Positions 1 to 8,305 of a stretch of DNA of 64,000 nucleotides are shown in pieces. A program made the position numbers and the translations under genes. The notes beneath the pieces were generated by a model. That model saw only the letters and a program-made list of their open reading frames with translations, was not told the DNA's origin and searched no databases. Source of the stretch: Salibacterium lacus (GTDB lineage: Bacteria; Bacillota; Bacilli; Bacillales; Marinococcaceae); the NCBI RefSeq assembly GCF_042684865.1, contig NZ_JBHUML010000006.1, forward strand, positions 62,001 through 126,000, in the 5' to 3' direction. Within the stretch, counting starts at the first letter, position 1; every line of letters starts with the position of its first letter.

Positions 1-7
1 CGGAGGC

Positions 8-460
8 GTGAATAAACTTCAAGATTCCATTAAAAGTGGAAAACAGAAACTTCAAAATGCCCAGGAAGTGAGTCAGCACCAGAGAATTGTTCAAGAAGCG
101 TCAGAGAAACGAAGTATGGAAATACATAAAATCGGTGAGATCGTTTATAAGCGGAACAGATTAGAAGAAGGAACAGACCCTGAGTTAAATAACAGCACAG
201 CAAAGATTAAAGAACTGGACGTTATTATGTATCAAGCGCAGCAGAAGATTGAAGAATTTCAGCAGCAAGAAGTTGAGGGGCGTTTGTGTCCGGAGTGCCA
301 TGCAAGCGTTTCGGAAGCTGATAAGTTTTGCGGGTCCTGCGGAACAGAAATTCCTCTCCCTGCTCCAGCAGATGAACAAACAAAAGAATGTCATTCTTGT
401 GAGCAGGACATTGCTGCGACTGCTGCCTTTTGTACCTGCTGTGGTACAAAACAATTGTAA
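8..460 (+). CDS. coiled-coil protein with two C-terminal zinc ribbons
   Basis: The first ~90 residues are charged and helix-forming (probable coiled coil). Two CxxC-CxxC zinc ribbons follow: CPEC/CGSC near residues 94-112 and CHSC/CTCC near 129-146. It heads a same-strand run of zinc-ribbon proteins; 14 bases separate its stop from the next start, so one operon is likely. The GTG at position 8 sits only one base after a GGAGG, too close for a good ribosome site, and the frame is open to the left edge of the window, so the true start may lie outside. No enzyme motif is visible; I infer a soluble partner or scaffold for the membrane proteins downstream. Confidence 0.75.
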   Translation: MNKLQDSIKSGKQKLQNAQEVSQHQRIVQEASEKRSMEIHKIGEIVYKRNRLEEGTDPELNNSTAKIKELDVIMYQAQQKIEEFQQQEVEGRLCPECHASVSEADKFCGSCGTEIPLPAPADEQTKECHSCEQDIAATAAFCTCCGTKQL

Positions 461-474
461 TGGAGGTGATAACA

Positions 475-2067
475 ATGTATTGCACGTCTTGCGGAGCGGA
501 AAACACGTCAAACTCTAACTATTGTCATAATGATGGGACCTCTCTTCACCAAAATCTCATAACGGGATCCGTGAGAAAAGCGGCCGGCTTTTGTTCGGGG
601 TGTGGTGAATCTGTTTCTTCTGCGTCCAATTATTGTGCGAACTGTGGATTGTCGCAAATGAAAGTGGAAACGGTCGGATCAGTTAGAGATACAAAAAACC
701 CTCTTCCCACTGTTAAAGCGACAGAAAAAAATACGTTCGATTTCAAAAAAATGAATTGGAGAACGAGCGCATGGACGGCATTAATTAGTGTTGGAATTGC
801 TTTAGCTCTGTCTCTATTGTCATTTCTACTTATAAATTCTGCTGTGAATGATAGTATCTCACTACCAGAGGGTGAAGAGTCCGCAATATCAATGGCAACG
901 AATCAGTTTACTCATAGCCTGGAAACGGAATTTGACGTAACTATACCGAACCCTCAGGATATCATAGGATTCTTTGGCTATTTTGTGCTGTCTCATATGT
1001 CCAGTCCAGAATTAGTAGTGGATGGTACGGGCTACATTATGGGTGAAGGAAGTCCTGTGGAAGGCCAGGTATCCTTTAATCATGGAATTTTAGCTTTTCT
1101 TTGGATCCCTTTCACTGCTTTATTTATCGGAGGAATGTATCTTGGACGCCGAACCGCCAATCTGAATAACATGGATAGATTGCAATATGCCGGCCTTTCC
1201 TCCCTCCTTTACGCGATTGTACCGGCTTTCATATCCCTGTTTGCAGGTTTTCAGTATTCTATTGGCACAGAAGCGACAGCAACAGCGATGTATGGAAGTA
1301 TAACACTTCATTACTCATTTTTTTCGACTTTAATATTCGCCTTTTTGCTGGGAATGATTCCTTTGATGTTTGGACTTTTAACACAAGCTGTCCGTGACAG
1401 GAAAAGTATCGGGTATAGTCATTATTTCTATAAGGCTGTAACAACCGGCACAGGGCTGATCATCAGTTTAAGTGTCGTCGCGTTCTTTATAATGTTATTC
1501 GGAGACATATTTGAAAAATGGGGAATCCATAACGATTTTACATGGCTGATGACTATTATTCTTTTCTTTGTTTTGGCCTGCCAATTAGGGTTTACTATTC
1601 TTTCACTTCTCCATTTTGGAAGTATGAAAGTCGTTAATACACAGACACAGACAGCAGACTCCTACAGTCTATTTGGAGGTACGATTAAAGATGAATATTT
1701 GCACCAGGCTCTGATGAACTTTAACTTTTACACCAATATAGAGTTTTATCTGCAAATGTTTATTTTTCTTCCTATTCTTGTTTTCTTATATGCGGGATAC
1801 CGTTTAAGTAAAAGAAGCGGCACAACCATACAGCCTGTTTTACTATTTTCACTTATATATAGCGTTTTTATAGCTATTATTGCTGTTTTAGGTACCAACT
1901 CTTTTGAATTTATGTTTCACAACTTTGAAGGCCGGAGCGAAGTGTTTGAGAACACAATCAAAATAAACGTGCCGTTTTTCCGGTTGTTCATCTTGAGCTT
2001 CATCTTCTCCTCTGTAGTAACATATGCCGGCACTTGGATTCGAACGGTTTTTCATAAAAGCTCGTAA
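475..2067 (+). CDS. polytopic membrane protein with two N-terminal zinc ribbons
   Basis: A 530-residue protein. Two zinc ribbons come first (CTSC...CHND and CSGC...CANC, within residues 1-60), then a short linker and about nine hydrophobic segments from residue ~90 to the end. The start is the ATG at 475, preceded by GGAGGTGAT; a longer frame upstream lacks a ribosome site and overlaps the previous gene. The first ribbon has lost its last cysteine (CHND instead of CxxC), so it may not bind metal. It is followed 14 bases later by a TcaA-like gene. The transported substrate or signal is unknown; the family looks like the zinc-ribbon membrane proteins found near yvbJ/tcaA-type genes. Confidence 0.75.
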   Translation: MYCTSCGAENTSNSNYCHNDGTSLHQNLITGSVRKAAGFCSGCGESVSSASNYCANCGLSQMKVETVGSVRDTKNPLPTVKATEKNTFDFKKMNWRTSAWTALISVGIALALSLLSFLLINSAVNDSISLPEGEESAISMATNQFTHSLETEFDVTIPNPQDIIGFFGYFVLSHMSSPELVVDGTGYIMGEGSPVEGQVSFNHGILAFLWIPFTALFIGGMYLGRRTANLNNMDRLQYAGLSSLLYAIVPAFISLFAGFQYSIGTEATATAMYGSITLHYSFFSTLIFAFLLGMIPLMFGLLTQAVRDRKSIGYSHYFYKAVTTGTGLIISLSVVAFFIMLFGDIFEKWGIHNDFTWLMTIILFFVLACQLGFTILSLLHFGSMKVVNTQTQTADSYSLFGGTIKDEYLHQALMNFNFYTNIEFYLQMFIFLPILVFLYAGYRLSKRSGTTIQPVLLFSLIYSVFIAIIAVLGTNSFEFMFHNFEGRSEVFENTIKINVPFFRLFILSFIFSSVVTYAGTWIRTVFHKSS

Positions 2068-2081
2068 AGAGGTGAAAAGGC

Positions 2082-3458
2082 ATGAATTGTAACCATTGCG
2101 ATCAGCCAATTAAAAATAACGCACGTTTTTGTTCCCGTTGCGGCATGGAACAAGATGATACTGTAACAAAAGAACAAAAACAGTCGTGGAGTGCTAAAAA
2201 AAAGGGCATTATTTTTCTCAGTTCATTAGCGGCGGTAATCATACTGTTTGCCGCCCATATTACATTGTCCCGGATGTATGCTCCAGAAAACGCCGTTGCT
2301 GAGCTGAATGAAGCATTATATGAACAGGATGAAAGTATAGAGAATGTGATAACTCCTGCTGAATCCTCCGTGACTTGGAATACTGAGATTGCCAAAGGAT
2401 ATAAAGAATTTTTACTAAATGAAGTGAATGAAAGTCAAATAGACCGTTATTTAAATGAAGTGAAGCAGGCGGCTCATGGAGATTTCCCTGTTACATTTAC
2501 TACCAATGGGCATGATGTACTGCAAGTGCATCGAGACGGCCGGTTTGCTGGTATTTACCCGTCGTACGAAATACAAGCGATTCCTTACGACATATATGTG
2601 AACAGTAATATTCGTAACATCTCTGTCTCCCTCGAAGATAAAGAAATGGAGATGAGTGAAAGGAATCAAGATTACAAACTGGCGCGTGTATACCCTTCCG
2701 TATATGAAGGAACCGCGACGTTTGAATCAGAGTTTAGTAAAGGGAGCATGGAGTTCGTCCCGGATTTTTCACAAGGACACGCGAATGAAATAGTGAAAGA
2801 CCTTGAGTGGGAAGCAGATTATTTGAATGTAGAAGCTGCGGACATGGATGCCCCATTATATGTTGACGGGGAAAATACAGGCATGTCCTTACAGGAAGCG
2901 GTAGGAGAAGGTCCTGTTCTTACAGATGGTTCAGTAACAGTTTCAAGTAAGTTCGATACAGAATATGGTTCGGTTGATTCAAATGAAGTGACGCTTCAAA
3001 ATACTGGAGAAGCATGGCTTGAAGCGGATGAGGAACAATTAAATGAGCTGGAACAAGCTGCATCCTCCCAAGAAGTGGATTCTAACCAATCATTGGAGGA
3101 CTTTGTGGAATCTTATTTAGAAATATCTGTTAAGTCCATGAATGAAGGAGATTTTTCTATTGTCGAAGATTTTCATGACCCTGATGGGGTGAGCTACCAG
3201 GAATCTAAAGATTATGTGGATTACATTTATTCAGAAGGTATTCAAGAAGAATTAGAATATGGTGAAGTTGTAGGCTACGAAAAAAACGGCGATATGTATA
3301 CTGTCGATGTGGAAGATGCTTATACGATCTATAAAGAAGACGGCACAGTCAGCTACCAGGAATTTGAATCAACATTTGCCGTTAAAGAAGAGAATGGAAG
3401 ATATTACATTAACGAGTTGACGAATACAGAGGAAGTCCATTCAGAAGAAATCAATTAA
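2082..3458 (+). CDS. TcaA/YvbJ-like zinc-ribbon membrane-anchored protein
   Basis: A 458-residue protein with a zinc ribbon (CNHC...CSRC, residues 3-20), one transmembrane helix near residues 42-62 and a large acidic extracytoplasmic part. The outer part has tandem TcaA-type domains and ends in an NTF2-like fold (about 345-455). This is the architecture of Staphylococcus TcaA and Bacillus YvbJ, which act at the cell envelope and affect glycopeptide susceptibility or wall stress in staphylococci. The start ATG follows AAGAGGTGAAAAGGC. It is a paralogue of the next gene, with the same order of domains but low identity. Role in this organism: envelope-associated, inferred from family only. Confidence 0.8.
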   Translation: MNCNHCDQPIKNNARFCSRCGMEQDDTVTKEQKQSWSAKKKGIIFLSSLAAVIILFAAHITLSRMYAPENAVAELNEALYEQDESIENVITPAESSVTWNTEIAKGYKEFLLNEVNESQIDRYLNEVKQAAHGDFPVTFTTNGHDVLQVHRDGRFAGIYPSYEIQAIPYDIYVNSNIRNISVSLEDKEMEMSERNQDYKLARVYPSVYEGTATFESEFSKGSMEFVPDFSQGHANEIVKDLEWEADYLNVEAADMDAPLYVDGENTGMSLQEAVGEGPVLTDGSVTVSSKFDTEYGSVDSNEVTLQNTGEAWLEADEEQLNELEQAASSQEVDSNQSLEDFVESYLEISVKSMNEGDFSIVEDFHDPDGVSYQESKDYVDYIYSEGIQEELEYGEVVGYEKNGDMYTVDVEDAYTIYKEDGTVSYQEFESTFAVKEENGRYYINELTNTEEVHSEEIN

Positions 3459-3492
3459 TTAAATAGTATAAACGAAAGGAAGGTGATGTAAG

Positions 3493-4842
3493 ATGAGAAC
3501 TTGTGACAATTGCGGGGAAAGCTATCAAAATGATCAGAAGTTTTGTAAGGCCTGCGGACATCATCTTCCACAAGAATCGTCTGGAAGTATAAATAAGTTT
3601 ACAAAAATCATTTGGATTGGAAGCCTCATAGGTGTATTACTGCTGGGAGGAGGCTTTCACATCTTTATGAAGAATCAGTCCAACGCTGCTTCTATTGCTG
3701 AAAAAGTCGTCGAATCCATTGAATCCAATCAAAAAGAAACCTTTTCTGATGCTGTTGAATTAAAGGAAGAAGCATGGCAGCATACCACTTTTTCTTCATA
3801 TGCTGCTTTTTTAAAGAATCATGGCTGGGAAAGTGTAAAATCATCACTATTACAACAAGCCGAGAACCAACAAGCCGGCACCGTTACAAATGGTAACGGA
3901 CAACCTGTATTTGATCTTCAAGTTCAAAATAAGAGATTTGGTATTTATCCTACATACAGCATTGAGCCTGTACCAATGCAGCTCGAAGTGACATCAGATA
4001 TAGCAGGAGTTGTATTTCATTTTAATGGGGAAAAATATCAAGTAAAGGATTCAGACAACGCTGTCGAATTAGGGTCTGTATTACCCGGAGAACAAACCAT
4101 GTCCTTCTCCTATGACAACGACATGGTAGAAATAGGAGAAAAAGAAATGGCTTTTACCCCGGAACTAATAGATGATCAATTATTGCATAAAAACGTAGAA
4201 TTACCTTTAGAAATGATTTCTCTTTCTTCTAATATGGATAACGCTGAATTATTCATCGATGATGAACCAACAGGATTACAAATGGGTGACATTGAAAAAG
4301 CAGGACCCTTTCTTGAAGGTGAATCCGTAACGCTGCACGCAGAAACAGAAGAAGGAGAAGACTATGTCAATCGAACGGAGAAGGTAACGTATTCAGGACA
4401 GGATAAGATAGAGCTTAACTTCAGCCAAGTGCAAGGGCTTTCTCTCCAGGATAAAGACAGAGAGGGACTGCCGCTCAAAGACGTCAAACAAATGGTGTTG
4501 GATTTTCGTGAGGCTTATCAAGGTGCGGTTCAAACAGGAAGATTTCTTCGAACGGCCCCATACGTAAAAGAAGATAGTGAAGCATATAAGGGATTGACGG
4601 ACTATATTGCGGATGTGGCATCAGAAGACTATGATTTCCATTTTACATCTGATGAAGTGACAGGTGTAGAACAGGTTGACTCCTCAGAATATCAAGTCGA
4701 TACGCGCGAACAATTTTATTTCACAAATGACCAGGGAGACACCACAAGTTATGATCGTCAAAAAAGGTACCATATTTCCCTAAATGAACATTCTCAGCCG
4801 GAAATATATAAAATCGACTACTTAGATACAAATCGTGATTAA
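3493..4842 (+). CDS. TcaA/YvbJ-like zinc-ribbon membrane-anchored protein, second copy
   Basis: A 449-residue paralogue of the preceding gene: zinc ribbon CDNC...CKAC at residues 4-22, a transmembrane helix at about 38-58, then an acidic outer region that shares the YPTY/YPSYEI-type block of the TcaA second domain near residue 155. The C-terminal third is again NTF2-like. A strong AAGGAGGTGATG precedes the ATG. The 34-base gap from the previous stop suggests co-transcription. Two adjacent divergent copies suggest an old duplication followed by specialisation. Confidence 0.8.
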   Translation: MRTCDNCGESYQNDQKFCKACGHHLPQESSGSINKFTKIIWIGSLIGVLLLGGGFHIFMKNQSNAASIAEKVVESIESNQKETFSDAVELKEEAWQHTTFSSYAAFLKNHGWESVKSSLLQQAENQQAGTVTNGNGQPVFDLQVQNKRFGIYPTYSIEPVPMQLEVTSDIAGVVFHFNGEKYQVKDSDNAVELGSVLPGEQTMSFSYDNDMVEIGEKEMAFTPELIDDQLLHKNVELPLEMISLSSNMDNAELFIDDEPTGLQMGDIEKAGPFLEGESVTLHAETEEGEDYVNRTEKVTYSGQDKIELNFSQVQGLSLQDKDREGLPLKDVKQMVLDFREAYQGAVQTGRFLRTAPYVKEDSEAYKGLTDYIADVASEDYDFHFTSDEVTGVEQVDSSEYQVDTREQFYFTNDQGDTTSYDRQKRYHISLNEHSQPEIYKIDYLDTNRD

Positions 4843-4942
4843 TGAGAATAAAGTGCCAATAAATTGCTAAACTTTTTGTAAGATATTACGATAAAATGCT
4901 TGGGTCTGATTATACATAAGAAAAACAGAAGGAGATGAAGCT

Positions 4943-5209
4943 GTGTCAGAGAACAGAGTTGTTATCGAAAAACCTCAAGGTAATGGACTTGCTGTAGCAG
5001 GATTAGTTTTAGGGATTATAGGAGTTGTATTGAACATTATTCCGTTTCTGCCCTATGTTCTCGGTATTATGGCCATTATTTTTGGTATAGTTGGTTTAAA
5101 TCAACCAGTAAAACAAGGGATGGCAAAAGCATCTTTAGTATTAGGTATTGTTACGATAGGTTTGAAAATTCTTTTTTGGCTCTTCGTATTCGGTATTGGC
5201 AGTGCCTAA
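4943..5209 (+). CDS. DUF4190 small membrane protein
   Basis: An 88-residue protein with a short polar N-terminus and two hydrophobic segments (residues ~17-50 and 62-85) separated by a basic, Gly/Asn-containing turn; the AVAGLVLGIIG start of the first segment is typical of DUF4190. The start is GTG at 4943 with AGGAG nine bases upstream. A 100-base gap from the previous gene could hold its own promoter. A hairpin terminator follows at once, so it closes the zinc-ribbon cluster. Function of the family is unknown. Confidence 0.7.
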   Translation: MSENRVVIEKPQGNGLAVAGLVLGIIGVVLNIIPFLPYVLGIMAIIFGIVGLNQPVKQGMAKASLVLGIVTIGLKILFWLFVFGIGSA

Positions 5210-5213
5210 CCAT

Positions 5214-5267
5214 AAAAAAAGCTGTTCCAAACGTCGCACTGCGTGACCTTTGTGAACAGCTTTTTTA
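5214..5267 (+). terminator. intrinsic terminator of the zinc-ribbon cluster
   Basis: GCTGTTC pairs with GAACAGC across a 26-base loop, flanked by an A-run and a T-run (ATAAAAAAAGCTGTTC / GAACAGCTTTTTTA). It starts five bases after the DUF4190 stop and can also work on the other strand. Confidence 0.7.
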
Positions 5268-5330
5268 TAGGACACCTTTTGGAAGAACAAGCGTGTCACA
5301 CAGTGTGTAACATCACAAATTTTTCCCTGC

Positions 5331-5348
5331 GCCGGGTGTCAGGCACCT
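5331..5348. repeat. short dispersed motif GGTGCCTGACACCCGGC, copy 1
   Basis: GCCGGGTGTCAGGCACCT. Close relatives occur at 5887-5906, 6468-6488 and 7455-7476, always in the same orientation and all in non-coding or decayed DNA. Copies 3 and 4 share the longer tail CAGGCACCTGAA. I know of no assigned function. Confidence 0.6.
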
Positions 5349-5388
5349 CTTTCATAACATGTTGTTAATGCTCCTCATTGAATAATGG

Positions 5389-5416
5389 TTTACGTATGTG
5401 ATTCCTGTGGTATAAT
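5389..5416 (+). promoter_or_regulatory. promoter of the antitoxin RNA
   Basis: TTTACG (5389-5394), a 16-base spacer and a perfect TATAAT (5411-5416). It points toward the antitoxin RNA and its terminator hairpin at 5541-5580. Confidence 0.55.
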
Positions 5417-5422
5417 TTGATT

Positions 5423-5584
5423 AAATACGCATACTTTTGGGGAAGCAGCATAGAATGAAAAAGAACCGCAGGTGCTGGTACACCTGCGGCCTTGTACAAC
5501 AGCCGCTTTAAGAGCGGAGGCTTACCCGGTTTTAGCTACGGAAATAGACCGCACACCTTAGCCGAGGGGCGGTCTATTTCTTTT
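5423..5584 (+). ncRNA. putative antisense antitoxin RNA of a type I module
   Basis: Predicted transcript from the promoter just upstream to the T-run after the 5541-5580 hairpin. It contains a strong hairpin CCGCAGGTG/CACCTGCGG (5464-5488), a small one CCGCT/AGCGG, and a terminator stem GAAATAGACCGC/GCGGTCTATTTC. Its 3' end is antisense to the end of the toxin gene, so the two transcripts share a two-way terminator, as in txpA/ratA and bsrG/SR4 systems. Both RNAs also carry CTTGTACAACAG near the 5' side; its core TTGTACAA is a palindrome and could form a loop-loop contact. Boundaries are estimates. Confidence 0.55.
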
Positions 5585-5651
5585 GCGACATGATTAACAC
5601 GATTAACGTGCCAAACATCATCATTAAAGATAATGTCTGATACATATCCAT
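5574..5651 (-). CDS. putative holin-like toxin peptide (type I toxin)
   Basis: A 25-residue peptide: a short MDMYQTL head, the hydrophobic run LSLMMMFGTLIVLIM and a basic SQKK tail. This is the pattern of the Bacillales holin-like toxins (TxpA/BsrG group and the family annotated as putative holin-like toxin). The leader carries GGAGGTG seven bases before the chosen ATG at 5651; another in-frame ATG at 5657 is too close to it. The gene converges on an antisense RNA that overlaps its 3' end. Such peptides insert in the membrane when the antitoxin RNA is lost. The short length and lack of prophage genes nearby suggest a chromosomal module. Confidence 0.65.
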   Translation of the reverse strand: MDMYQTLSLMMMFGTLIVLIMSQKK

Positions 5652-5758
5652 AGGCATCACCTCCCCTCCGGGAGACTAGCCGACCGCCCTTACAAGCCCT
5701 CTGTTGTACAAGTTATAGTTTATCATAAACCCTCCCGCCTGCGAGAATTTTATTTATA

Positions 5759-5833
5759 TGCTCTGCTGCCGGGAACGAAAACCACAGGTAAGGAGAGTCT
5801 CCTCCCAAACGACGTTCACCCGGCAGCGGAGCA
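5759..5833. repeat. long inverted repeat / hairpin
   Basis: A 15-bp stem (TGCTCTGCTGCCGGG with CCCGGCAGCGGAGCA, one wobble) encloses a 45-base loop that has its own small hairpin GGAGA/TCTCC. No T-run follows, so it is not a plain terminator. Function unknown. Confidence 0.6.
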
Positions 5834-5838
5834 GATAT

Positions 5839-6147
5839 TCAATGAGCAGGCTGCATTTCTGAATCCTTCTTCTTTAACCCTTCACCGTGCCGGGGGTCAG
5901 GCACCCGAATTATCCAGAATTGGCCGCCTTCCTGAATATTATCTCCGATGACCCAGATATTGGTTTCACGCATGTTGATTTGATATAAATATCCATTAAA
6001 ATATGTACAAAAAGAGACTGTTAATGCTGTTTTCAAATGACCGATTGCTGACGGCGTTTTCTGTCCATTCCTAGATGGGTATACTGTCCATAAGAAGCTA
6101 TAGAAAGGAAAAAAAGAGACTCCGGCCCCTCTCGTCCCCACGAGCAC
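5839..6147 (-). pseudogene. decayed copy of a surface-protein cassette end (DUF1533-like)
   Basis: The open frame has no ribosome site and a nonsense-looking N-terminus, but its C-terminal 45 residues align with the end of the cassette at 16685-17299: both have NGY/DGY..., W-V, D-x-IQEG-x-x-FWI. At DNA level TTATCCAGAATT and CCGCCTTCCTGAAT are shared (5909-5940 against 16741-16770). The similarity stops at the GGTGCCTGACC motif at 5887-5906. I read it as a remnant of an older cassette on the same strand as the living ones. Confidence 0.55.
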
Positions 6148-6149
6148 CG

Positions 6150-6495
6150 AAGTCTCTTTATCACAACATATGATTATTATATGACAGTATCATCTACTGC
6201 CGACAGATCATTCAACTCTTTTTAGTAAAAAGTATGAAAGTGTTACCTTGTCCTGTATGCCGTGGGACCCTTCGTATTATCGGCAGCTGTAACCACATAT
6301 GGAAGCAGGCGGATGGAAGTTCTCCAAGATTTCGTCTGCGACGCCTTCGCTTGCAGGAATGCTCTACTGTTCCCATGAACTGCCGAATCTATTGATCCCC
6401 CATAAGCATTATGATGCTTGTGGTATGGAGGATACATTATTGGAGAAGAAAAGTGATGATTCCATCGTGTTGGGGGGGCAGGCACCTGAATTCCA
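6150..6495. other. intergenic DNA with no supported gene
   Basis: Open frames exist on both strands (for example 6243-6485, minus) but lack ribosome sites and recognisable domains. Copy 3 of the GGTGCCTG motif lies at 6468-6488. Probably decayed coding DNA. Confidence 0.4.
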
Positions 6496-7200
6496 TTAAA
6501 GACTTGGAAGATTATTTTTTATTCTTCGATACCAAAGCGATCCTCCCACAATGCCAGCTACCAATAGCGTCGTGCCTGCGGCTGCTCCACCCCCGTTATT
6601 TTGATCATCTGAAGAAGTGGAGGCCGACTTTTCTTCTTCGGATTGTAACTCATTCTCTCGAGTCTCTATTTCCTCTTCCCGTTCATCCAGCATTTCCGAT
6701 TTTTCTTCCAGCTCTTTTTCCTTCTCTTCTATTTCTCCAGTCAGCTCCTCCTGCTCTTCTCGTTCGGATTCTAATGCGTCTTTCTCTTCTTCTACAGTGT
6801 TTATTTCTCCTTGAAGCTTCTCTACTTCAGCTTCGAGCGCTTCTATTTTTTCATCTCTTGCCTCTATTTTCTCTTGAGAGGAAGATAATCTCTCTTCCAG
6901 CGTGGCTATCTCCTCTTCTAAATCATCAACTTTCCCGGCATTTGTATGATTCGAACCCGCGGGTTCCTGCTCAGAACTGCCTGAAGAAGAATCACTCGAG
7001 GAGGAATCTCCACCATTATGGTAGTGATATCCTGAACAAAGCCCTTTCTCAATAGATTGTTGAGAACAGTTATGACCGCCACTACTATCCGTTCTTCCTG
7101 AATGACTATAGGCCTCCTCCGCTATGGACGCAGAAAATAATATTATGACAATACTAATTACACACAAAACATATCGTCTGATTACAACCAACCTCCTCAC
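6496..7200 (-). CDS. exported YHYH-domain coiled-coil protein
   Basis: A 234-residue frame: an N-terminal signal-like hydrophobic stretch (about 8-26), a HSGRTDSSGGHNC...GYHYH segment (about 34-62) that matches the YHYH domain, a Ser-rich linker, a long Glu/Lys coiled coil (about 90-195) and a C-terminal hydrophobic helix followed by basic residues, as in a membrane anchor. It is likely a cell-surface protein. The start is uncertain: GAGGAGG lies inside the frame, so the GTG at 7200 has no ribosome site of its own, and TTG or a rare ATC just downstream would fit better. It lies on the same strand as the splicing cassettes. YHYH function is not known. Confidence 0.65.
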   Translation of the reverse strand: MRRLVVIRRYVLCVISIVIILFSASIAEEAYSHSGRTDSSGGHNCSQQSIEKGLCSGYHYHNGGDSSSSDSSSGSSEQEPAGSNHTNAGKVDDLEEEIATLEERLSSSQEKIEARDEKIEALEAEVEKLQGEINTVEEEKDALESEREEQEELTGEIEEKEKELEEKSEMLDEREEEIETRENELQSEEEKSASTSSDDQNNGGGAAAGTTLLVAGIVGGSLWYRRIKNNLPSL

Positions 7201-7569
7201 ATTTAATGTTTCCTAGATTCACTTATTCGAAATATTCTGATATACAACGACATAGTACTACTTTGACATTTTTCTCAAAAATCCTTCCAAATAGAGAAAC
7301 TTTGCCAAAGCTTGACATACTATCTCCCGCTTCTTCCTTGACAAAAAGTGTTCAAAATAACTTGACGGTTACATCCGGAGCCGTTTCACCATTGGACAGC
7401 TCCCTTGTTTCAAAGAACAGCAAACAAAAGATGCCATCTTCTTTCACGTATAAACGCACCGGGGGACAGGCACCTGAAGTAAAATATTCATTATATTGGA
7501 CATTCCTATTAATGATTATGCAACTTTAGAGAAACGACGAATCAATACCGTTTATCTATATTATTTGGT
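7201..7569. other. intergenic DNA, probably decayed coding sequence
   Basis: A minus-strand frame near 7340-7460 gives a protein-like stretch (VKEDG...LFFETREL...TAPDVTVKLF) ended by a stop and with no start. Copy 4 of the GGTGCCTG motif is at 7455-7476. No intact gene seen. Confidence 0.4.
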
Positions 7570-7601
7570 AAAGACCGGGAGCACACCAGCCCCCGGTCTT
7601 T
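7570..7601 (-). terminator. terminator after the last surface cassette
   Basis: A 10-bp stem AAAGACCGGG/CCCGGTCTTT lies 45 bases beyond the stop of the 7646-8305 cassette. The flanks are only weakly T-rich. Confidence 0.6.
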
Positions 7602-7645
7602 ACAACGAACACCGATTGATATTTACTTCAGCACAAACTCATACA

Positions 7646-8305
7646 TTACTTTATACTGACGTTTATATCAGTAACATTTGTATGTCGAATAGTTGAAGTG
7701 AATCTTACTATTTCCGGCGAAGGATTCGTAACGGTATAGTCTGCCACCCCTTGTGCCGAAAGTTTATCAGCAATTTTCGCAGCAACATCTTCAGCTGTAT
7801 CTCCACTTACTACTCCAACAGTGTAATCGACTCCATTGACCGAAACCGTGATATTGTCTGTTACCGAGGTTCCACTCTCTATTTTAAACACAGCCGTTTC
7901 TGTTTCGGACGGAGTACCTCCTGACATCACAGCCTCACGGTCCACGCCGGCACCATTCTCACTTGAGTCCCAACTAGTTGATGTTTCAACGGTCCAATCA
8001 GAAAAATTTGCCGCACCATCATGCATACTTCCCAATTCATTCACAGCGTTCTGTATCCTATCGGATGTATTTTTGTGAACGGCTGTATTAGCAAGACGAA
8101 TATTTAAATGGGCTGCATTCTCTGAATCAATCCGCAGACCATCAGCACCTGCCTGATTTAAATGAACCGTTAGTCCATTGCTTTTGCCGGACGGATCAGT
8201 AATGGTTATGGTATTTGCTCCATTTTCCCCATAAGTCGACATAGAAGACGGTGTTCCAGGGCTTCCCTGATCAATAGAGACCAAATCTCCGGTTATTTCT
8301 ATACT
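7646..8305 (-). CDS. alternative 3' exon D: flagellin/S-layer-like module
   Basis: A 219-residue open frame that begins at the predicted 3' splice site (AAT|AGT ATA GAA) and has no start codon with a ribosome site and no signal peptide. It is rich in Thr, Ser, Asp and beta-forming segments. A repeated pattern T-V-x-V-N-G-V-D-Y-T-V...DTAEDVAAKIADKL near residues 150-190 resembles modules of flagellins and adhesive surface proteins. The phase at the junction (AGT as first whole codon) equals that of the other three cassettes. I infer it is translated only as a C-terminal fusion to an SLH protein after splicing; a leftover gene fragment is the alternative. Confidence 0.6.
   Translation of the reverse strand, partial: SIEITGDLVSIDQGSPGTPSSMSTYGENGANTITITDPSGKSNGLTVHLNQAGADGLRIDSENAAHLNIRLANTAVHKNTSDRIQNAVNELGSMHDGAANFSDWTVETSTSWDSSENGAGVDREAVMSGGTPSETETAVFKIESGTSVTDNITVSVNGVDYTVGVVSGDTAEDVAAKIADKLSAQGVADYTVTNPSPEIVRFTSTIRHTNVTDINVSIK

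Noticed and set aside
5574..5651. The holin-like peptide as part of a prophage
   Set aside because: No phage genes are nearby; the antisense RNA and shared terminator fit a chromosomal type I module.
6243..6485. An 80-residue minus frame
   Set aside because: No ribosome site, no recognised domain; probably decayed cassette DNA.
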